Assembly: GCF_900111295.1 (NCBI RefSeq)
Contig: NZ_FOGT01000022.1
Coordinates: 1-63,306, forward strand
Source of the DNA: Salipaludibacillus aurantiacus
GTDB lineage: Bacteria > Bacillota > Bacilli > Bacillales > Salisediminibacteriaceae
Direction: 5' to 3'
DNA: 63,306 bases
The notes beneath the pieces were generated by a model. The model did no database searches. It was not told where the DNA came from and saw only the letters and a program-made list of their open reading frames with translations. The first letter of the stretch is position 1. Each line of letters begins with the position of its first letter. A program made the translations under genes and the position numbers. Below, one piece after another: positions 45,685 to 55,095 of the stretch.

Positions 45685-46617
45685 GTGAATAAAACAAACG
45701 CAATGCCGACAGCAGAGTCCTTAAACCAAGTCCAGGATCTTGAACAAGGGAAACAAGCTGGCTGGCGTGAGTACATTGCCATCTCAAAAACAGGTATTGT
45801 GATGTCAAATCTGATTACAACTTTTGCCGGCCTGTACTTGGCAGCTTATTATACAGGAACCACTTTGGGGAGTGATCCTTTAACAGCATTGCTGGCGTTA
45901 TTGGGTGCAGCATTTATTATTGCAGGTGGGTGTGCTCTAAATAATTATATCGATCGGGACATTGATCATATAATGGAACGCACAAAAGACCGTCCGACAG
46001 TCAATGGACAATTATCGGGGAAACAGACGTTAACTTATGGTCTCAGCCTGTCTATCGCCGGTACGGCCTTCCTGGCAATGACCACATTGATGGCGGCTGT
46101 CATAGGTTTAGCTGGTCTTGTAACTTATGTAGTTCTTTATTCTATGTGGACTAAAAGAACAACAACGCTTAATACGATTGTGGGGAGTTTTGCAGGAGCG
46201 GTGCCTCCGCTTATTGGATGGGCTGCAATTGACCCTGGACTCCACCCGTTTGCATGGTCTTTGTTCCTTATTATGTTTGTCTGGCAGCCTCCGCATTTCC
46301 TTGCATTAGCTATGAAGCGGTCAGATGAATATAAAGCAGCCGGCATTCCGATGCTTCCTGTAATTGCAGGGTTTGCTGTGACCAAGAGGCAGATCATATG
46401 GTATGTCGCCGCACTAATTCCAGTTTCTCTGCTGGTAGCTGATTTCGGCATTATCTATACCATATCAGCAGTATTATTAGGGGGCGGCTGGCTTGTGTTA
46501 GGGTTGGCCGGGCTTAAGACGAAAGATGACTTGAAATGGGCAAAACATATGTTCATTTTCTCGTTGAATTATTTAACAATTTTGTTTGTGCTAATGGTAA
46601 TTGTTCACATGTTCTAA
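45685..46617 (+). CDS. ctaB: Protoheme IX farnesyltransferase CtaB
   Basis: Makes heme O from heme B and farnesyl diphosphate. A 310-residue UbiA-family membrane protein; the prenyl-diphosphate motif [19 protein letters not shown] and the second loop [13 protein letters not shown] are clear, and [15 protein letters not shown] is typical. GTG 45685 with AGGGGGGTGAACGAA upstream is chosen; the frame extends 14 codons further. First gene of ctaBCDEF. Confidence 0.95.
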   Translation: MNKTNAMPTAESLNQVQDLEQGKQAGWREYIAISKTGIVMSNLITTFAGLYLAAYYTGTTLGSDPLTALLALLGAAFIIAGGCALNNYIDRDIDHIMERTKDRPTVNGQLSGKQTLTYGLSLSIAGTAFLAMTTLMAAVIGLAGLVTYVVLYSMWTKRTTTLNTIVGSFAGAVPPLIGWAAIDPGLHPFAWSLFLIMFVWQPPHFLALAMKRSDEYKAAGIPMLPVIAGFAVTKRQIIWYVAALIPVSLLVADFGIIYTISAVLLGGGWLVLGLAGLKTKDDLKWAKHMFIFSLNYLTILFVLMVIVHMF

Positions 46618-46651
46618 TAAATTATGAACAGAAAGAGGGGTTTGTGACGAG

Positions 46652-47692
46652 ATGAAGTATATATGGCGTCTGCTTCCAATATCTTTCATCTTGCTGTTGT
46701 CTGGATGCGGTGTTGAAAATTTATCTGCCCTGGATCCTCAGGGTCCCGTTGCGGAAATGCAGTATTCTTTAATCCAGCTCAGCTTGTATATTATGATTTT
46801 TGTCCTGGTTGTCGTGTTTGCGATTTATATTTTTGTTATCGTCCGGTTCCGTGAAAGACCGGGGGATACACATATTCCAAAGCAAGTTCACGGTAACCGC
46901 ACACTGGAAATTATTTGGACGACAATTCCTATTCTCCTGCTGCTTATGCTCGCTATCCCGAATGTTATGGATACGTTTACTTTAGCTGATATGAGTGTAG
47001 ACGGCGGTGTGGAAGATGGTGAGGAAATAGACCATGTGAGGGTGGAAGTAACAGCTCATCAATTCTGGTGGGAATTTGAGTATCCGGACCTCGACGTGGT
47101 TGCGGGACAGGATATGTATATCCCGACCGATACCCGGATTCTGATTGAATTGCAATCTTCGGATGTGCAGCACTCTTTCTGGGTGCCTGCGTTAGCTGGT
47201 AAACAGGATAACGTCCCTGGCATTACGAATGAAATGTGGCTGGAAGCACCGGAGGAAGGCGTATTTATGGGTAAATGTACCGAACTTTGCGGCCCGTCTC
47301 ACTGGTTAATGGACTTTAAAGTGATTGCTGTAGATCCTGACACTTTTGATACGTGGGCAACTAATATGGCAGAGCCGCCGGCACATTTGGCTGAACCGGA
47401 AGGCCAAGTAGCTGTAGATGGCCGCGGTGTGTTTGAAGAAAGCTGTATCAGCTGTCACGCTGTTGGAGATGAAGGTGGTAATATAGGACCTGATTTAACA
47501 AACTTCGGCGAAAGGGAAGTTATAGCCGGATATCTCGATTACGATATGGATAACCTTGAAGCGTGGCTCAGGGATACACAGGATCTTAAGCCTGGCAATG
47601 AGATGCCGAGTTTTAACGAAGAAGCTATAAATGCTGAAGAAATGGATGCACTACTTGAATATCTAGACAGCTTAAAAATACTAGAAGAATAG
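46652..47692 (+). CDS. ctaC: Cytochrome caa3 oxidase subunit II with cytochrome c domain
   Basis: A 346-residue lipoprotein (LLLSGC, Cys19) with two membrane helices (about 36-64 and 86-106), a cupredoxin CuA domain with H174, C209, C213, H217 and M220 (CTELCGPSHWLM), and a fused C-terminal cytochrome c with heme motif C265-I-S-C268-H269 and a likely Met ligand in GNEMPSF. This is the caa3 type that takes electrons directly from cytochrome c. AAGAGGGG precedes the ATG. Confidence 0.97.
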   Translation: MKYIWRLLPISFILLLSGCGVENLSALDPQGPVAEMQYSLIQLSLYIMIFVLVVVFAIYIFVIVRFRERPGDTHIPKQVHGNRTLEIIWTTIPILLLLMLAIPNVMDTFTLADMSVDGGVEDGEEIDHVRVEVTAHQFWWEFEYPDLDVVAGQDMYIPTDTRILIELQSSDVQHSFWVPALAGKQDNVPGITNEMWLEAPEEGVFMGKCTELCGPSHWLMDFKVIAVDPDTFDTWATNMAEPPAHLAEPEGQVAVDGRGVFEESCISCHAVGDEGGNIGPDLTNFGEREVIAGYLDYDMDNLEAWLRDTQDLKPGNEMPSFNEEAINAEEMDALLEYLDSLKILEE

Positions 47693-47715
47693 GTTACACA
47701 AGGGGGTAAAACAAC

Positions 47716-49551
47716 GTGTCTTATGCGAAGGCTCAGTCTAAAAATGTTGTCTGGGACTGGCTGACTACAGTGGATCATAAGAAGGTCGGTATTTTATATC
47801 TTGCCGGCGGCGCATTCTTCTTTGCCTTAGGCGGAATAGAAGCTGTACTCATGCGTATTCAGCTGATGTTTCCTGATATGGCTATTGTTCAGGCCCAGAC
47901 ATTTAATGAGTTATTAACAATGCATGGTACAACAATGATATTTCTGGCGGCCATGCCTCTGCTATTTGGTTTTATGAACTTTATTATACCGTTGCAAATC
48001 GGCGCGCGTGATGTCGCTTTTCCATTTTTAAATGCGCTCGGTTTCTGGCTGTTCTTTTTTGGCGGATTATTACTTTATGTAAGTTTATTTACAGGCGGTG
48101 CTCCGGATGCCGGGTGGACGGCTTACGTGCCACTGTCCAGTAATTCGCCGGGACAGGGACTTGATTATTACGTATTAGGTTTACAGGTCAGTGGTTTGGG
48201 GACACTGATCGGCGGGATTAACTTCCTGGTAACTATTATTAACATGCGTGCTCCTGGCATGAGTATGATGAGAATGCCATTATTCACGTGGAGCTCTTTC
48301 GTTGCCTCCATGCTGATTTTGTTCGCTTTTCCTGCTTTAACAATCGGTTTATTACTTTTAATGCTTGAAAGGTTGTTCGGTGCCACTTATTTCGCTGTAG
48401 ATTTCGGCGGGAACATTATTATCTGGCAGCATCTTTTCTGGATTTTCGGACATCCGGAAGTTTATATCTTAATTCTGCCAGCCTTTGGTATTTTCTCTGA
48501 AGTCATACCGACCTTTGCAAAAAAGCGTCTTTTCGGTTATTCAGCGATGGTTTTTGCCACGCTCATCATCGGTTTTCTCGGCTTTATGGTGTGGGCTCAC
48601 CACATGTTTACAGTCGGCATGGGGCCGGTAGCTAACGCAATTTTCGCGGTTGCAACAATGGCTATTGCCGTACCGACAGGTATTAAAATATTTAACTGGC
48701 TTCTTACTTTATGGGGAGGAAGAATCCAGTTTACAACAGCTAATCTGTTTGCGTTAGGCTTTATTCCATCTTTCGTGATGGGTGGGGTTACTGGGGTTAT
48801 GCTTGCAACAAGTGCAGCTAACTATCAGTTCCACGACACGTATTTCGTAGTAGCCCATTTCCATTATGTAATTATAGGCGGGGTGGTGTTCGGTTTATTT
48901 GCCGCTGCATTTTACTGGTGGCCAAAAATGTTCGGTTACAGGCTAAGTGAAACGCTCGGTAAGTGGTTCTTCTGGTTATTCCTTATCGGCTTCCATATGA
49001 CATTCTTTGTGCAGCACTTCCTTGGACTTATGGGAATGCCGCGCCGGGTAGCATCTTTCTTACCTGGGCAGGGACTGGATGCCATGAACTTTATAAGTAC
49101 AATTGGGGCTTTCCTTATGTCTATAGCCTTTATTATTCTGCTGATTGCTATCTTTGCATCAACGAAGAACCGTGATAATGTTCAGGATCCATGGGATGGT
49201 CGTACACTTGAGTGGACAGTGCCTACGCCTGTACCGGAGTATAACTTTGCTCAGACGCCATTAGTCCGCGATCTTGATCCTTACTGGTATGAAAAACATG
49301 AAGGTGATGGAAAAATTAAAGCAGCAGAACCTTTAGGTGAGATTCACATGCCGAATGCGACAGTACTTCCTGTCACAATTTCAGCTGGACTGATTGTTGC
49401 GAGTTTCGGATTTATTTACCACGTGCTCCCGTTAATTATTGGCGGATTTATAATTACTTTTGGAGCAATGTTTGTACGTTCCATAAAAGAAGATCACGGG
49501 TATCATATACCTGTAGACGTTATTAAGCGAGATAAGGAGGAGGGTAAATAA
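47716..49551 (+). CDS. ctaD: Cytochrome caa3 oxidase subunit I
   Basis: A 611-residue heme-copper oxidase catalytic subunit. TMHGTTMIFLAAMPLLFGFMNFIIPLQ carries the first low-spin heme His; HPEVYILILPAFG has the CuB His and cross-linked Tyr; WAHHMFTVGM provides the CuB His pair; HFHYVIIGG has the high-spin and low-spin heme ligands. The C-terminal tail is extended by a soluble segment and two further spans. GTG start behind AAGGGGGT. Confidence 0.97.
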   Translation: MSYAKAQSKNVVWDWLTTVDHKKVGILYLAGGAFFFALGGIEAVLMRIQLMFPDMAIVQAQTFNELLTMHGTTMIFLAAMPLLFGFMNFIIPLQIGARDVAFPFLNALGFWLFFFGGLLLYVSLFTGGAPDAGWTAYVPLSSNSPGQGLDYYVLGLQVSGLGTLIGGINFLVTIINMRAPGMSMMRMPLFTWSSFVASMLILFAFPALTIGLLLLMLERLFGATYFAVDFGGNIIIWQHLFWIFGHPEVYILILPAFGIFSEVIPTFAKKRLFGYSAMVFATLIIGFLGFMVWAHHMFTVGMGPVANAIFAVATMAIAVPTGIKIFNWLLTLWGGRIQFTTANLFALGFIPSFVMGGVTGVMLATSAANYQFHDTYFVVAHFHYVIIGGVVFGLFAAAFYWWPKMFGYRLSETLGKWFFWLFLIGFHMTFFVQHFLGLMGMPRRVASFLPGQGLDAMNFISTIGAFLMSIAFIILLIAIFASTKNRDNVQDPWDGRTLEWTVPTPVPEYNFAQTPLVRDLDPYWYEKHEGDGKIKAAEPLGEIHMPNATVLPVTISAGLIVASFGFIYHVLPLIIGGFIITFGAMFVRSIKEDHGYHIPVDVIKRDKEEGK

Positions 49552-50171
49552 TGGCTGATCATCAAGCGGTAGAAAAGCAGACCCTTCCTCCGAATCCGGA
49601 GAAGGCGACTTTAGATGGCCGTAATAAATATTTAGGCTTCTGGTTCTTTCTTGGAGGAGAAACAGTTTTATTTGGTAGCTTATTCGGGACATACCTCGGT
49701 CTGCGCGGTGGAGTAGTAGACGGTCCAGGGCCGGCCGACTTGTTCCATCTGGATTTAGTATTCATTATGACAATGATCTTATTAACAAGCAGTTTAACCA
49801 GTGTGTTTGCGGTAATAAACATGAAACGGGGCAACTATAAAGGCTTGCTAATGTGGATGTGGGCCACCGTAGCACTTGGTATAGCTTTCCTTGGTTTTGA
49901 GATTTACGAGTTTTACGAGTATTACCATGCCGGGCTCGGATTTACTACAAGTGCTTTTGCTTCATCATTCTATACACTTGTAGGAACACACGGTGCCCAC
50001 GTCGCATTCGGTGTGTCCTGGATAACCGTTCTGTTAATCCGGTATAAGAGCACGGGTTTAACATTGACAAATGCACCTAAATTCTATACTGCAGTATTAT
50101 ACTGGCACTTTATCGATGTCGTTTGGGTGTTTATCTTTACTGTAGTGTATTTACTAGGAATAGGAGGCTGA
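49551..50171 (+). CDS. ctaE: Cytochrome caa3 oxidase subunit III
   Basis: A 206-residue five-span membrane protein. LGFWFFLGGETVLFGSLFGTYLGLR, FEIYEFYEY and GTHGAHVAFGVSW are the subunit III signatures, ending HFIDVVWVFIFTVVYLLG. The ATG shares its first base with the last base of the ctaD stop, so translation is coupled. Confidence 0.96.
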   Translation: MADHQAVEKQTLPPNPEKATLDGRNKYLGFWFFLGGETVLFGSLFGTYLGLRGGVVDGPGPADLFHLDLVFIMTMILLTSSLTSVFAVINMKRGNYKGLLMWMWATVALGIAFLGFEIYEFYEYYHAGLGFTTSAFASSFYTLVGTHGAHVAFGVSWITVLLIRYKSTGLTLTNAPKFYTAVLYWHFIDVVWVFIFTVVYLLGIGG

Positions 50172-50175
50172 TCAA

Positions 50176-50523
50176 ATGAGTTCCCATGAAGATCCAAGCG
50201 CACCTTTACAAGGGGCACCTTCGAAAAATACAGAGCGAAAACTTAAAAATGAAACACGTACACAGCTCATATCGTTTCTTCTGATGATATTCATCACCTC
50301 CATGGCGTTTATTTCAATAGGCAGTGATGCTGTGCCTAATGGATTTGCTATTCCTTTTATTCTTATGTTGGCTGGTGTTCAGGTTGTTTTGCAGCTTTAC
50401 TTTTTCATGCATATGAATGAGAAGGGAACAGGATGGATCAATGTCATGATTTGGTCAGGATTATTTGTGGCAGCTCTAACTGTTGGGGCGTTAATGTTCC
50501 TTATAGGGGAAGTGAAATATTAG
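50176..50523 (+). CDS. ctaF: Cytochrome caa3 oxidase subunit IV
   Basis: A 115-residue three-span protein; the family region is TQLISFLLMIFITSMAFI and VVLQLYFFMHMNEKG. It assists oxidase assembly or stability. Gap to ctaE is 4 bases. A terminator follows, and the ctaG gene seen next in B. subtilis is absent. Confidence 0.94.
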   Translation: MSSHEDPSAPLQGAPSKNTERKLKNETRTQLISFLLMIFITSMAFISIGSDAVPNGFAIPFILMLAGVQVVLQLYFFMHMNEKGTGWINVMIWSGLFVAALTVGALMFLIGEVKY

Positions 50524-50528
50524 TTGGA

Positions 50529-50561
50529 AAGTGCCTCCATTTCATTGGGGGCACTTTTTTT
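50529..50561 (+). terminator. Terminator of the cta operon
   Basis: AAGTGCCTCCAT pairs with ATTGGGGGCACTT around a 3-nt loop, T run after. Confidence 0.9.
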
Positions 50562-50609
50562 ATCGGGTTTTCGATCTTTTGTACCTCGGATGAATAAATA
50601 TGGTAAAAT

Positions 50610-50644
50610 AATTTAATGTAATGTAAGGTAAGGTAATGTAATGA
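50610..50644 (+). repeat. Pentanucleotide repeat before the yozB-like gene
   Basis: Six units of a TAATG/TAAGG pentamer in a row (two TAATG, two TAAGG, two TAATG) about 30 bases before the start codon, between the cta terminator and the gene. Confidence 0.7.
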
Positions 50645-50674
50645 GTTGAGGGAACAGAGAAAGAGGGGAAAGTT

Positions 50675-51130
50675 ATGGCAACATTTTTACCTTTTATAAG
50701 TACAGTTTTTATTGCACTAAGTGCTATTTTTGTGGCGGTCGGCTGGTATTATATTGCAAAAAGGAACATAGAGGCACACAGAAAAGTAATGTTCTGGGCA
50801 GCGATACTTGCCGTCGTATTTTTTGCGACCTATTTATCTAAAACACTTTTTATAGGAAGTACAAGCTTTGGAGGACCTGAAGAAGTAGAGACATATTATC
50901 AGATTTTTTTGCTTTTCCATATCACTATGGCTACTATAGCTGCTGTGTTAGGGATTATTCAGCTTGTGACAGGATACAAAAATAATTTGAAGCTGCACCG
51001 GAAATTAGGTGCGACCACTTCTATTATCTGGTTTATATCAGCTACTACGGGGATTGCTGTCTATCTCCTCCTATATATTATTTACGATCCGGGTGAAACC
51101 ACTCATTTGTTTCGTGCTATTTTAGGATGA
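50675..51130 (+). CDS. DUF420 membrane protein (YozB / CtaM type)
   Basis: A 151-residue four- or five-span membrane protein. IEAHRKVMFWAAILAVVFFATYLSK, YYQIFLLFHITMATIAAVLGIIQ and LHRKLGATTSIIWFISATTGIAVY are DUF420 hallmarks with conserved His residues. In Staphylococcus a DUF420 relative (CtaM) is needed for aa3 oxidase activity; its place behind ctaF fits such an assembly role, which is inferred. AGAGGGGAAAG precedes the ATG. Confidence 0.85.
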   Translation: MATFLPFISTVFIALSAIFVAVGWYYIAKRNIEAHRKVMFWAAILAVVFFATYLSKTLFIGSTSFGGPEEVETYYQIFLLFHITMATIAAVLGIIQLVTGYKNNLKLHRKLGATTSIIWFISATTGIAVYLLLYIIYDPGETTHLFRAILG

Positions 51131-51140
51131 TAATTTAAAT

Positions 51141-51182
51141 AAAAAACAGACCTTTCCATACGCGGAGAAGGTCTGTTTTTTT
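51141..51182. terminator. Bidirectional terminator
   Basis: AAAACAGACCTT pairs with AAGGTCTGTTTT, between the converging DUF420 and YtvI-type genes. Confidence 0.9.
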
Positions 51183-51198
51183 TGGGCATAAAGAATTT

Positions 51199-52257
51199 TT
51201 AAATTTTGAAATTCATTTTTATTATGCCGGCTTCCTTGGCACTGGAAAACAAAATCACAACAAGAGGACCAAGTATAAATCCAACGGCTCCGAAAAGCAT
51301 TAACCCGATATATAACGAAATCAGGGTGGCTAGAGGTGATAATCCGATGTGATGCCCCATGACTTTTGGTTCTACTGTCCGGCGTATGGTCAATAACACA
51401 GCAGCAAGCACAAGCAGCTGAATAGCCATAGCGGCATCGCCGGCAATTAAATAATAACCTGCCCATGGAGCTAATACAGCTATTGAACCAATAATCGGAA
51501 TGAAATCAATCAGCCATATGAAAATGGACATAATTAAAGCTACCTCAGGCGCAATAATTAGAAGGCCGATAAAAGTCACGATAAAAATGATAATACTTAC
51601 AAGAAATTGTGCTTTAAAAAAGCCAAAAATAACATAAGAAAGCCTTGAAGCCATAAAGCTTACTTTTACGGCTGTTTCTTCTGACATATAACTGAAGATC
51701 TTTGTTCTTAAACGTGGCAAATCGAGCAAAAACAAATACAGCGCAATGAGGTAAACTAGGAAAGAAACAATATATGAAGGGATTCTGACAAGAACCCCTG
51801 TCACATAACCAATAATGTTTATTCCCTGCAGCGTATCTCTCATATTCAGAAGCTGTGTTGTTACTGCTCTGTCTATATCATCCACTATATCCTGTGAATA
51901 CTGGTCAAATTGCAAACGTAAATTATCCAACACATTCATCCAGGCGATATTTATTTCATTAATAATAGAAGGAAGATTCTCTACAAACTGGTTTAACTGT
52001 GTTAAAGCGCGGGTGAAAGTAAAGTAACCGATTAATGCAATCACCATCAGAAAAACAATAAACACAATAAAAACAGCGATGTTTCGTGACAGCTTCCCCC
52101 GGTTAACGAGCGCTTTTACTGCCGGTGTCAGAAACAATGCAGTTATTAGAGCCAGAATTATTGGCAGAGAAACAGGAAGAACAAAATAAACGAAGAGGCC
52201 GGCTGCTATCAGCCCAAGGATTATGTATAAATATTTTCTTTTAGACTGTGGTGTCAA
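51199..52257 (-). CDS. AI-2E family / YtvI-like integral membrane protein
   Basis: A 352-residue polytopic membrane protein of the UPF0118/AI-2E family: paired N-terminal spans, a soluble segment (LTQLNQFVENLPSIINEINI to about 150), then six or so spans with the family motif IWLIDFIPIIGSIAVLAPWAGYYLIAG and EPKVMGHHIGLSPLATLISLYIGLMLFGAVGFILGP. Resembles the sporulation protein YtvI; the family also includes Na+/H+ antiporters and putative exporters. TTG start behind GGAGAGGGGG. Specific role unknown. Confidence 0.85.
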   Translation of the reverse strand: MTPQSKRKYLYIILGLIAAGLFVYFVLPVSLPIILALITALFLTPAVKALVNRGKLSRNIAVFIVFIVFLMVIALIGYFTFTRALTQLNQFVENLPSIINEINIAWMNVLDNLRLQFDQYSQDIVDDIDRAVTTQLLNMRDTLQGINIIGYVTGVLVRIPSYIVSFLVYLIALYLFLLDLPRLRTKIFSYMSEETAVKVSFMASRLSYVIFGFFKAQFLVSIIIFIVTFIGLLIIAPEVALIMSIFIWLIDFIPIIGSIAVLAPWAGYYLIAGDAAMAIQLLVLAAVLLTIRRTVEPKVMGHHIGLSPLATLISLYIGLMLFGAVGFILGPLVVILFSSAKEAGIIKMNFKI

Positions 52258-52283
52258 ATGAATCCCCCTCTCCTTTAAAAGTG

Positions 52284-52344
52284 TAAAAAAAAGCTTTCGA
52301 CAAATCGTCAGGTTTTTAAAACCCGGTCAGACTGGATCGAAAGC
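52284..52344 (-). terminator. Terminator of the yugN-like gene
   Basis: On the minus strand GCTTTCGA pairs with TCGAAAGC, enclosing GGTTTT/AAAACC, and eight T follow. Confidence 0.8.
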
Positions 52345-52382
52345 AAATATTTGTGAAATTCTCTTATGTAAAATTACACAAT

Positions 52383-52736
52383 TTACAGAGCTTCAGCCTT
52401 CACTTTTTCTAAAATTAAATCGATTTTCTTTTGGCATTTATCTACAATCTGCTTAGGAAATTCCTCATCATACTCAACGCCGTGCGGGTAGTAATGTTTA
52501 CCGACATAAGGCTTCATCATTTTCACAGTGCTGTAAGGAGATGGAATTTCACCTTCCTCAATATGAGCTGGAATACGGAAATAGTATACATCATCATGAA
52601 CCTGGTCCACCATTTTATAGTCGAACGTTACACGTTCATAATCATATTGGTAATGAAACCCTGCTTCTTCCATAATTTCTTCTAAAGGCTGGAATTCAAT
52701 AGTAATTCCATCAAGTCCTGTTTCTTCAAATTTCAT
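52383..52736 (-). CDS. YugN-like family protein
   Basis: A 117-residue soluble protein. LDGITIEFQPLEEIMEEAGF, YDYERVTFDYKM and YYFRIPAHIEEGEIP fit the YugN family, function unknown. GAGGTACCGGA stands upstream of the ATG. Divergent from ylbB. Confidence 0.85.
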   Translation of the reverse strand: MKFEETGLDGITIEFQPLEEIMEEAGFHYQYDYERVTFDYKMVDQVHDDVYYFRIPAHIEEGEIPSPYSTVKMMKPYVGKHYYPHGVEYDEEFPKQIVDKCQKKIDLILEKVKAEAL

Positions 52737-52892
52737 TCCGGTACCTCCTCAAAATCTTCTTTAGTTACTCTTTATTATGATATTACGAATTTGCTTTCGT
52801 TGCAACGATACGTCATTTAAAACGCTCATAAATATTTTTATTGTGGATAGGGAAGGATAAAAGATGTAAATTTTGAAGGGAGGATGAATAGT

Positions 52893-53321
52893 TTGACTAC
52901 TTTAAGAGACATTATGACCGACAGTGTGGATACGTGTTCACCAATGGACAATGTTTATCAGGCTGCTTTAAAAATGAAAGAGCATCATGTTGGTGCTATT
53001 CCTATTTGCGAAGAAAGAAAGTTATTAGGAATGATTACCGACCGTGATATCGTCGTCCGCGGAATTGCTGAAAAGATGCCTGATTCAGCTTCAGTACAGG
53101 AAATTATGAGTGAACATCTCTTTACAGCCTCTGCTGACATGGACGTTCACGAAGCGGCTAAATTAATGGCTGAAAATCAAATTAGACGCTTACCTGTTGT
53201 TGAAGGCAGTAATTTAATTGGCATTGTTTCATTAGGAGATTTAGCTGTTCATACGTCTACCGAGCACGAAGCAGCTATAGCGCTCAGTGAAATTTCAGAA
53301 CGTCCAGAGTTTCACCATTAA
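52893..53321 (+). CDS. ylbB: YlbB, CBS-domain pair protein
   Basis: A 142-residue protein made of two CBS domains (about 8-60 and 70-125): VGAIPICEERKLLGMITDRDIVVRGIAEK and IRRLPVVEGSNLIGIVSLGDLAVH. Such stand-alone pairs bind adenine nucleotides and act as energy or stress sensors. TTG 52893 has GGGAGG 9 bases upstream; the in-frame ATG at 52884 is directly next to that site and is unlikely to be used. Confidence 0.9.
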   Translation: MTTLRDIMTDSVDTCSPMDNVYQAALKMKEHHVGAIPICEERKLLGMITDRDIVVRGIAEKMPDSASVQEIMSEHLFTASADMDVHEAAKLMAENQIRRLPVVEGSNLIGIVSLGDLAVHTSTEHEAAIALSEISERPEFHH

Positions 53322-53333
53322 AACGATGTGCCT

Positions 53334-53366
53334 GAGGGATTCTTAAAGAATCTCTCTTTTTTTGTT
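53334..53366 (+). terminator. Terminator of ylbB
   Basis: GAGGGATTCTT pairs with AAGAATCTCTC, then TTTTTTTG. Confidence 0.85.
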
Positions 53367-53458
53367 TCTAATGCGTCCTCCTTGCCCCAATGACATATAT
53401 TTATTACTATTGAAAGAATAAGATTGAGCTACAAAGTACTGGCAGGAGGACGACAAGC

Positions 53459-54553
53459 ATGAGATTTTTATATTCTGCATTTTCTTTTCTGGTTATTTTT
53501 TCTGCCTTTATTGTTTTTGTCGTTCTTGATGGAGAAAACATTACTATTGAAAACGTGACCGATGAAGAAAATGAAACCAATGAAAAAAATGAAACCAATG
53601 AAGAAAATGAAAACAGCAATGAAATAATGGAAAACGACACGAGTACCGAAATAAATGTGCAAAAAACATCTGACATTGCTCTTTACAAATGGATAAATAG
53701 AGATGTGGAGGATCTGATTGAAGAATTGGGAGAGCCCGTTCGCATCGACCCTACTCCTTACGGATACGACTGGTATATTTATCACGGCGAAGAGAACTAT
53801 ATCCAGTTTGGAGCAGGTTCTGAAGAAGTCATCACAGTATTCACTAACAGTCAAGGATTAAAAAGGCATAAGAACGAAATTGGAGATCATTACGACGAGG
53901 TAGCTTCCAACTACAATTTTGATACTGAACACACAATAAATGAAGGTTTGAATTCGTATACTTTTGAATTAACCGAAGAAGAGCTTTCCGCAAGACCGCT
54001 TGTCCATGTAGAAGAAGACATTTGGGCCCAGCTTTATTTTGACACTGTGGAAGAGGAACTCTCATCGGTAAGATATTTGACAAAAGACGTGCTGCTGATG
54101 CACCGTCCATATTCTCTTACGTATACTGGAACTCTTCCGGAAAAAAATACACTGGAAGGTGAAGAAGCAGAGGAATGGGAAAGCGGCCAGGCAAAACAAA
54201 TTTTGGATCTGAGCAATACTATCCGCAAACAACATGATAAGCCGTTACTGAGCTGGCACGAAGGAGCAGCTGAAACAGCTTATGGCCACAGTAAAGAGAT
54301 GTATGAAGAAGAATATTTCTCACATACGTCGCCTGAAACCGGTTCATTAGGCGACCGGCTCAACAGCAATGAAGTGGCCTATTCTTTAGCTGGAGAAAAT
54401 ATTGCAGCCCAGTATACGGATGCTATAGGTGCAGTCCAAGGTTGGTTAAACAGCGAGGGGCACCGGGTAAATTTATTAAATGATGATTTTACCCATTTAG
54501 GAGTTGGGGTTCACCAGACATTTTATACTCAGAACTTTATTACTCCGCGCTAG
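53459..54553 (+). CDS. ylbC: YlbC, CAP-domain exported protein
   Basis: A 364-residue secreted or membrane-anchored protein: N-terminal hydrophobic segment (4-24), a short repetitive Asn/Glu linker with ENETNEKNETNEENEN, a CAP-associated N domain (about 78-215; YKWINRDVEDLIEELGEPVRID), and a C-terminal SCP/CAP domain (LDLSNTIRKQHDKPLLSW, YGHSKEMYEEEYFSH, GENIAAQYTD, WLNSEGHRVNLLNDDFTHLGVG). B. subtilis YlbC has the same layout. The acidic repeat may reflect salt adaptation. GGCAGGAGG precedes the ATG. Confidence 0.92.
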   Translation: MRFLYSAFSFLVIFSAFIVFVVLDGENITIENVTDEENETNEKNETNEENENSNEIMENDTSTEINVQKTSDIALYKWINRDVEDLIEELGEPVRIDPTPYGYDWYIYHGEENYIQFGAGSEEVITVFTNSQGLKRHKNEIGDHYDEVASNYNFDTEHTINEGLNSYTFELTEEELSARPLVHVEEDIWAQLYFDTVEEELSSVRYLTKDVLLMHRPYSLTYTGTLPEKNTLEGEEAEEWESGQAKQILDLSNTIRKQHDKPLLSWHEGAAETAYGHSKEMYEEEYFSHTSPETGSLGDRLNSNEVAYSLAGENIAAQYTDAIGAVQGWLNSEGHRVNLLNDDFTHLGVGVHQTFYTQNFITPR

Positions 54554-54659
54554 TCAGGAAATGCACGAAGGCAGCCATTAAATATTAAAAATAGGCGCAC
54601 ATCTCTCTTTGACCATATTATGATGTAGTAAAGTATGTTCTAGGAGAGAGGTGGACAAT

Positions 54660-55067
54660 GTGAGCCAAAGTCTGCACCCTGACGTGAAAAAATTTAAGAC
54701 GTTTGTTAGAGAAAACCCGCATGTATTAAGGGATGTTAAATCCGGCGAGAAGAAGCTGCAGGATTTATTCGAAGAATGGATGTTATTTGGAGAAGAAGAT
54801 GAAATATGGAGTACTTACAAAAATAACGAAGACTCAGAAAAAGAGAAAGACTCTGATAACACTGATGAAAATTCGCCTGAAAGTGAAATGGATGTGCTTA
54901 ATATGCTTAAGAAAATGAATTTAAACGATATTCAGCATCATCTCTCGCAATTCAGCACAGTAGTCGGTTCCATTCAGGAGTTAATTTCGCAGTTTAAACA
55001 GCAGCAAAATCCTTCACCGCCTTCAGGCCCGGACAATCATTCTCCCTTTTCCTTTAGGGAAGATTAG
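54660..55067 (+). CDS. ylbD: YlbD-like putative coat protein
   Basis: A 135-residue soluble protein. LHPDVKKFKTFVRENPHVLRDV and LFEEWMLFGEEDEIW are the YlbD core, then a disordered Glu/Asp/Ser stretch and a helix MNLNDIQHHLSQFSTVVGSI. The family is annotated as a putative spore coat component. GTG 54660 follows AGGAGAGAGGTGG. It starts the ylbD-ylbE unit. Confidence 0.88.
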   Translation: MSQSLHPDVKKFKTFVRENPHVLRDVKSGEKKLQDLFEEWMLFGEEDEIWSTYKNNEDSEKEKDSDNTDENSPESEMDVLNMLKKMNLNDIQHHLSQFSTVVGSIQELISQFKQQQNPSPPSGPDNHSPFSFRED

Positions 55068-55095
55068 GAATTAACCTGCAGGGAGGAGAAACAGT

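Noticed and set aside
53560-53630. Tandem repeat in ylbC as a mobile or CRISPR-like repeat
   Set aside because: It is a short in-frame Asn/Glu codon repeat of the protein linker, without regular spacers.
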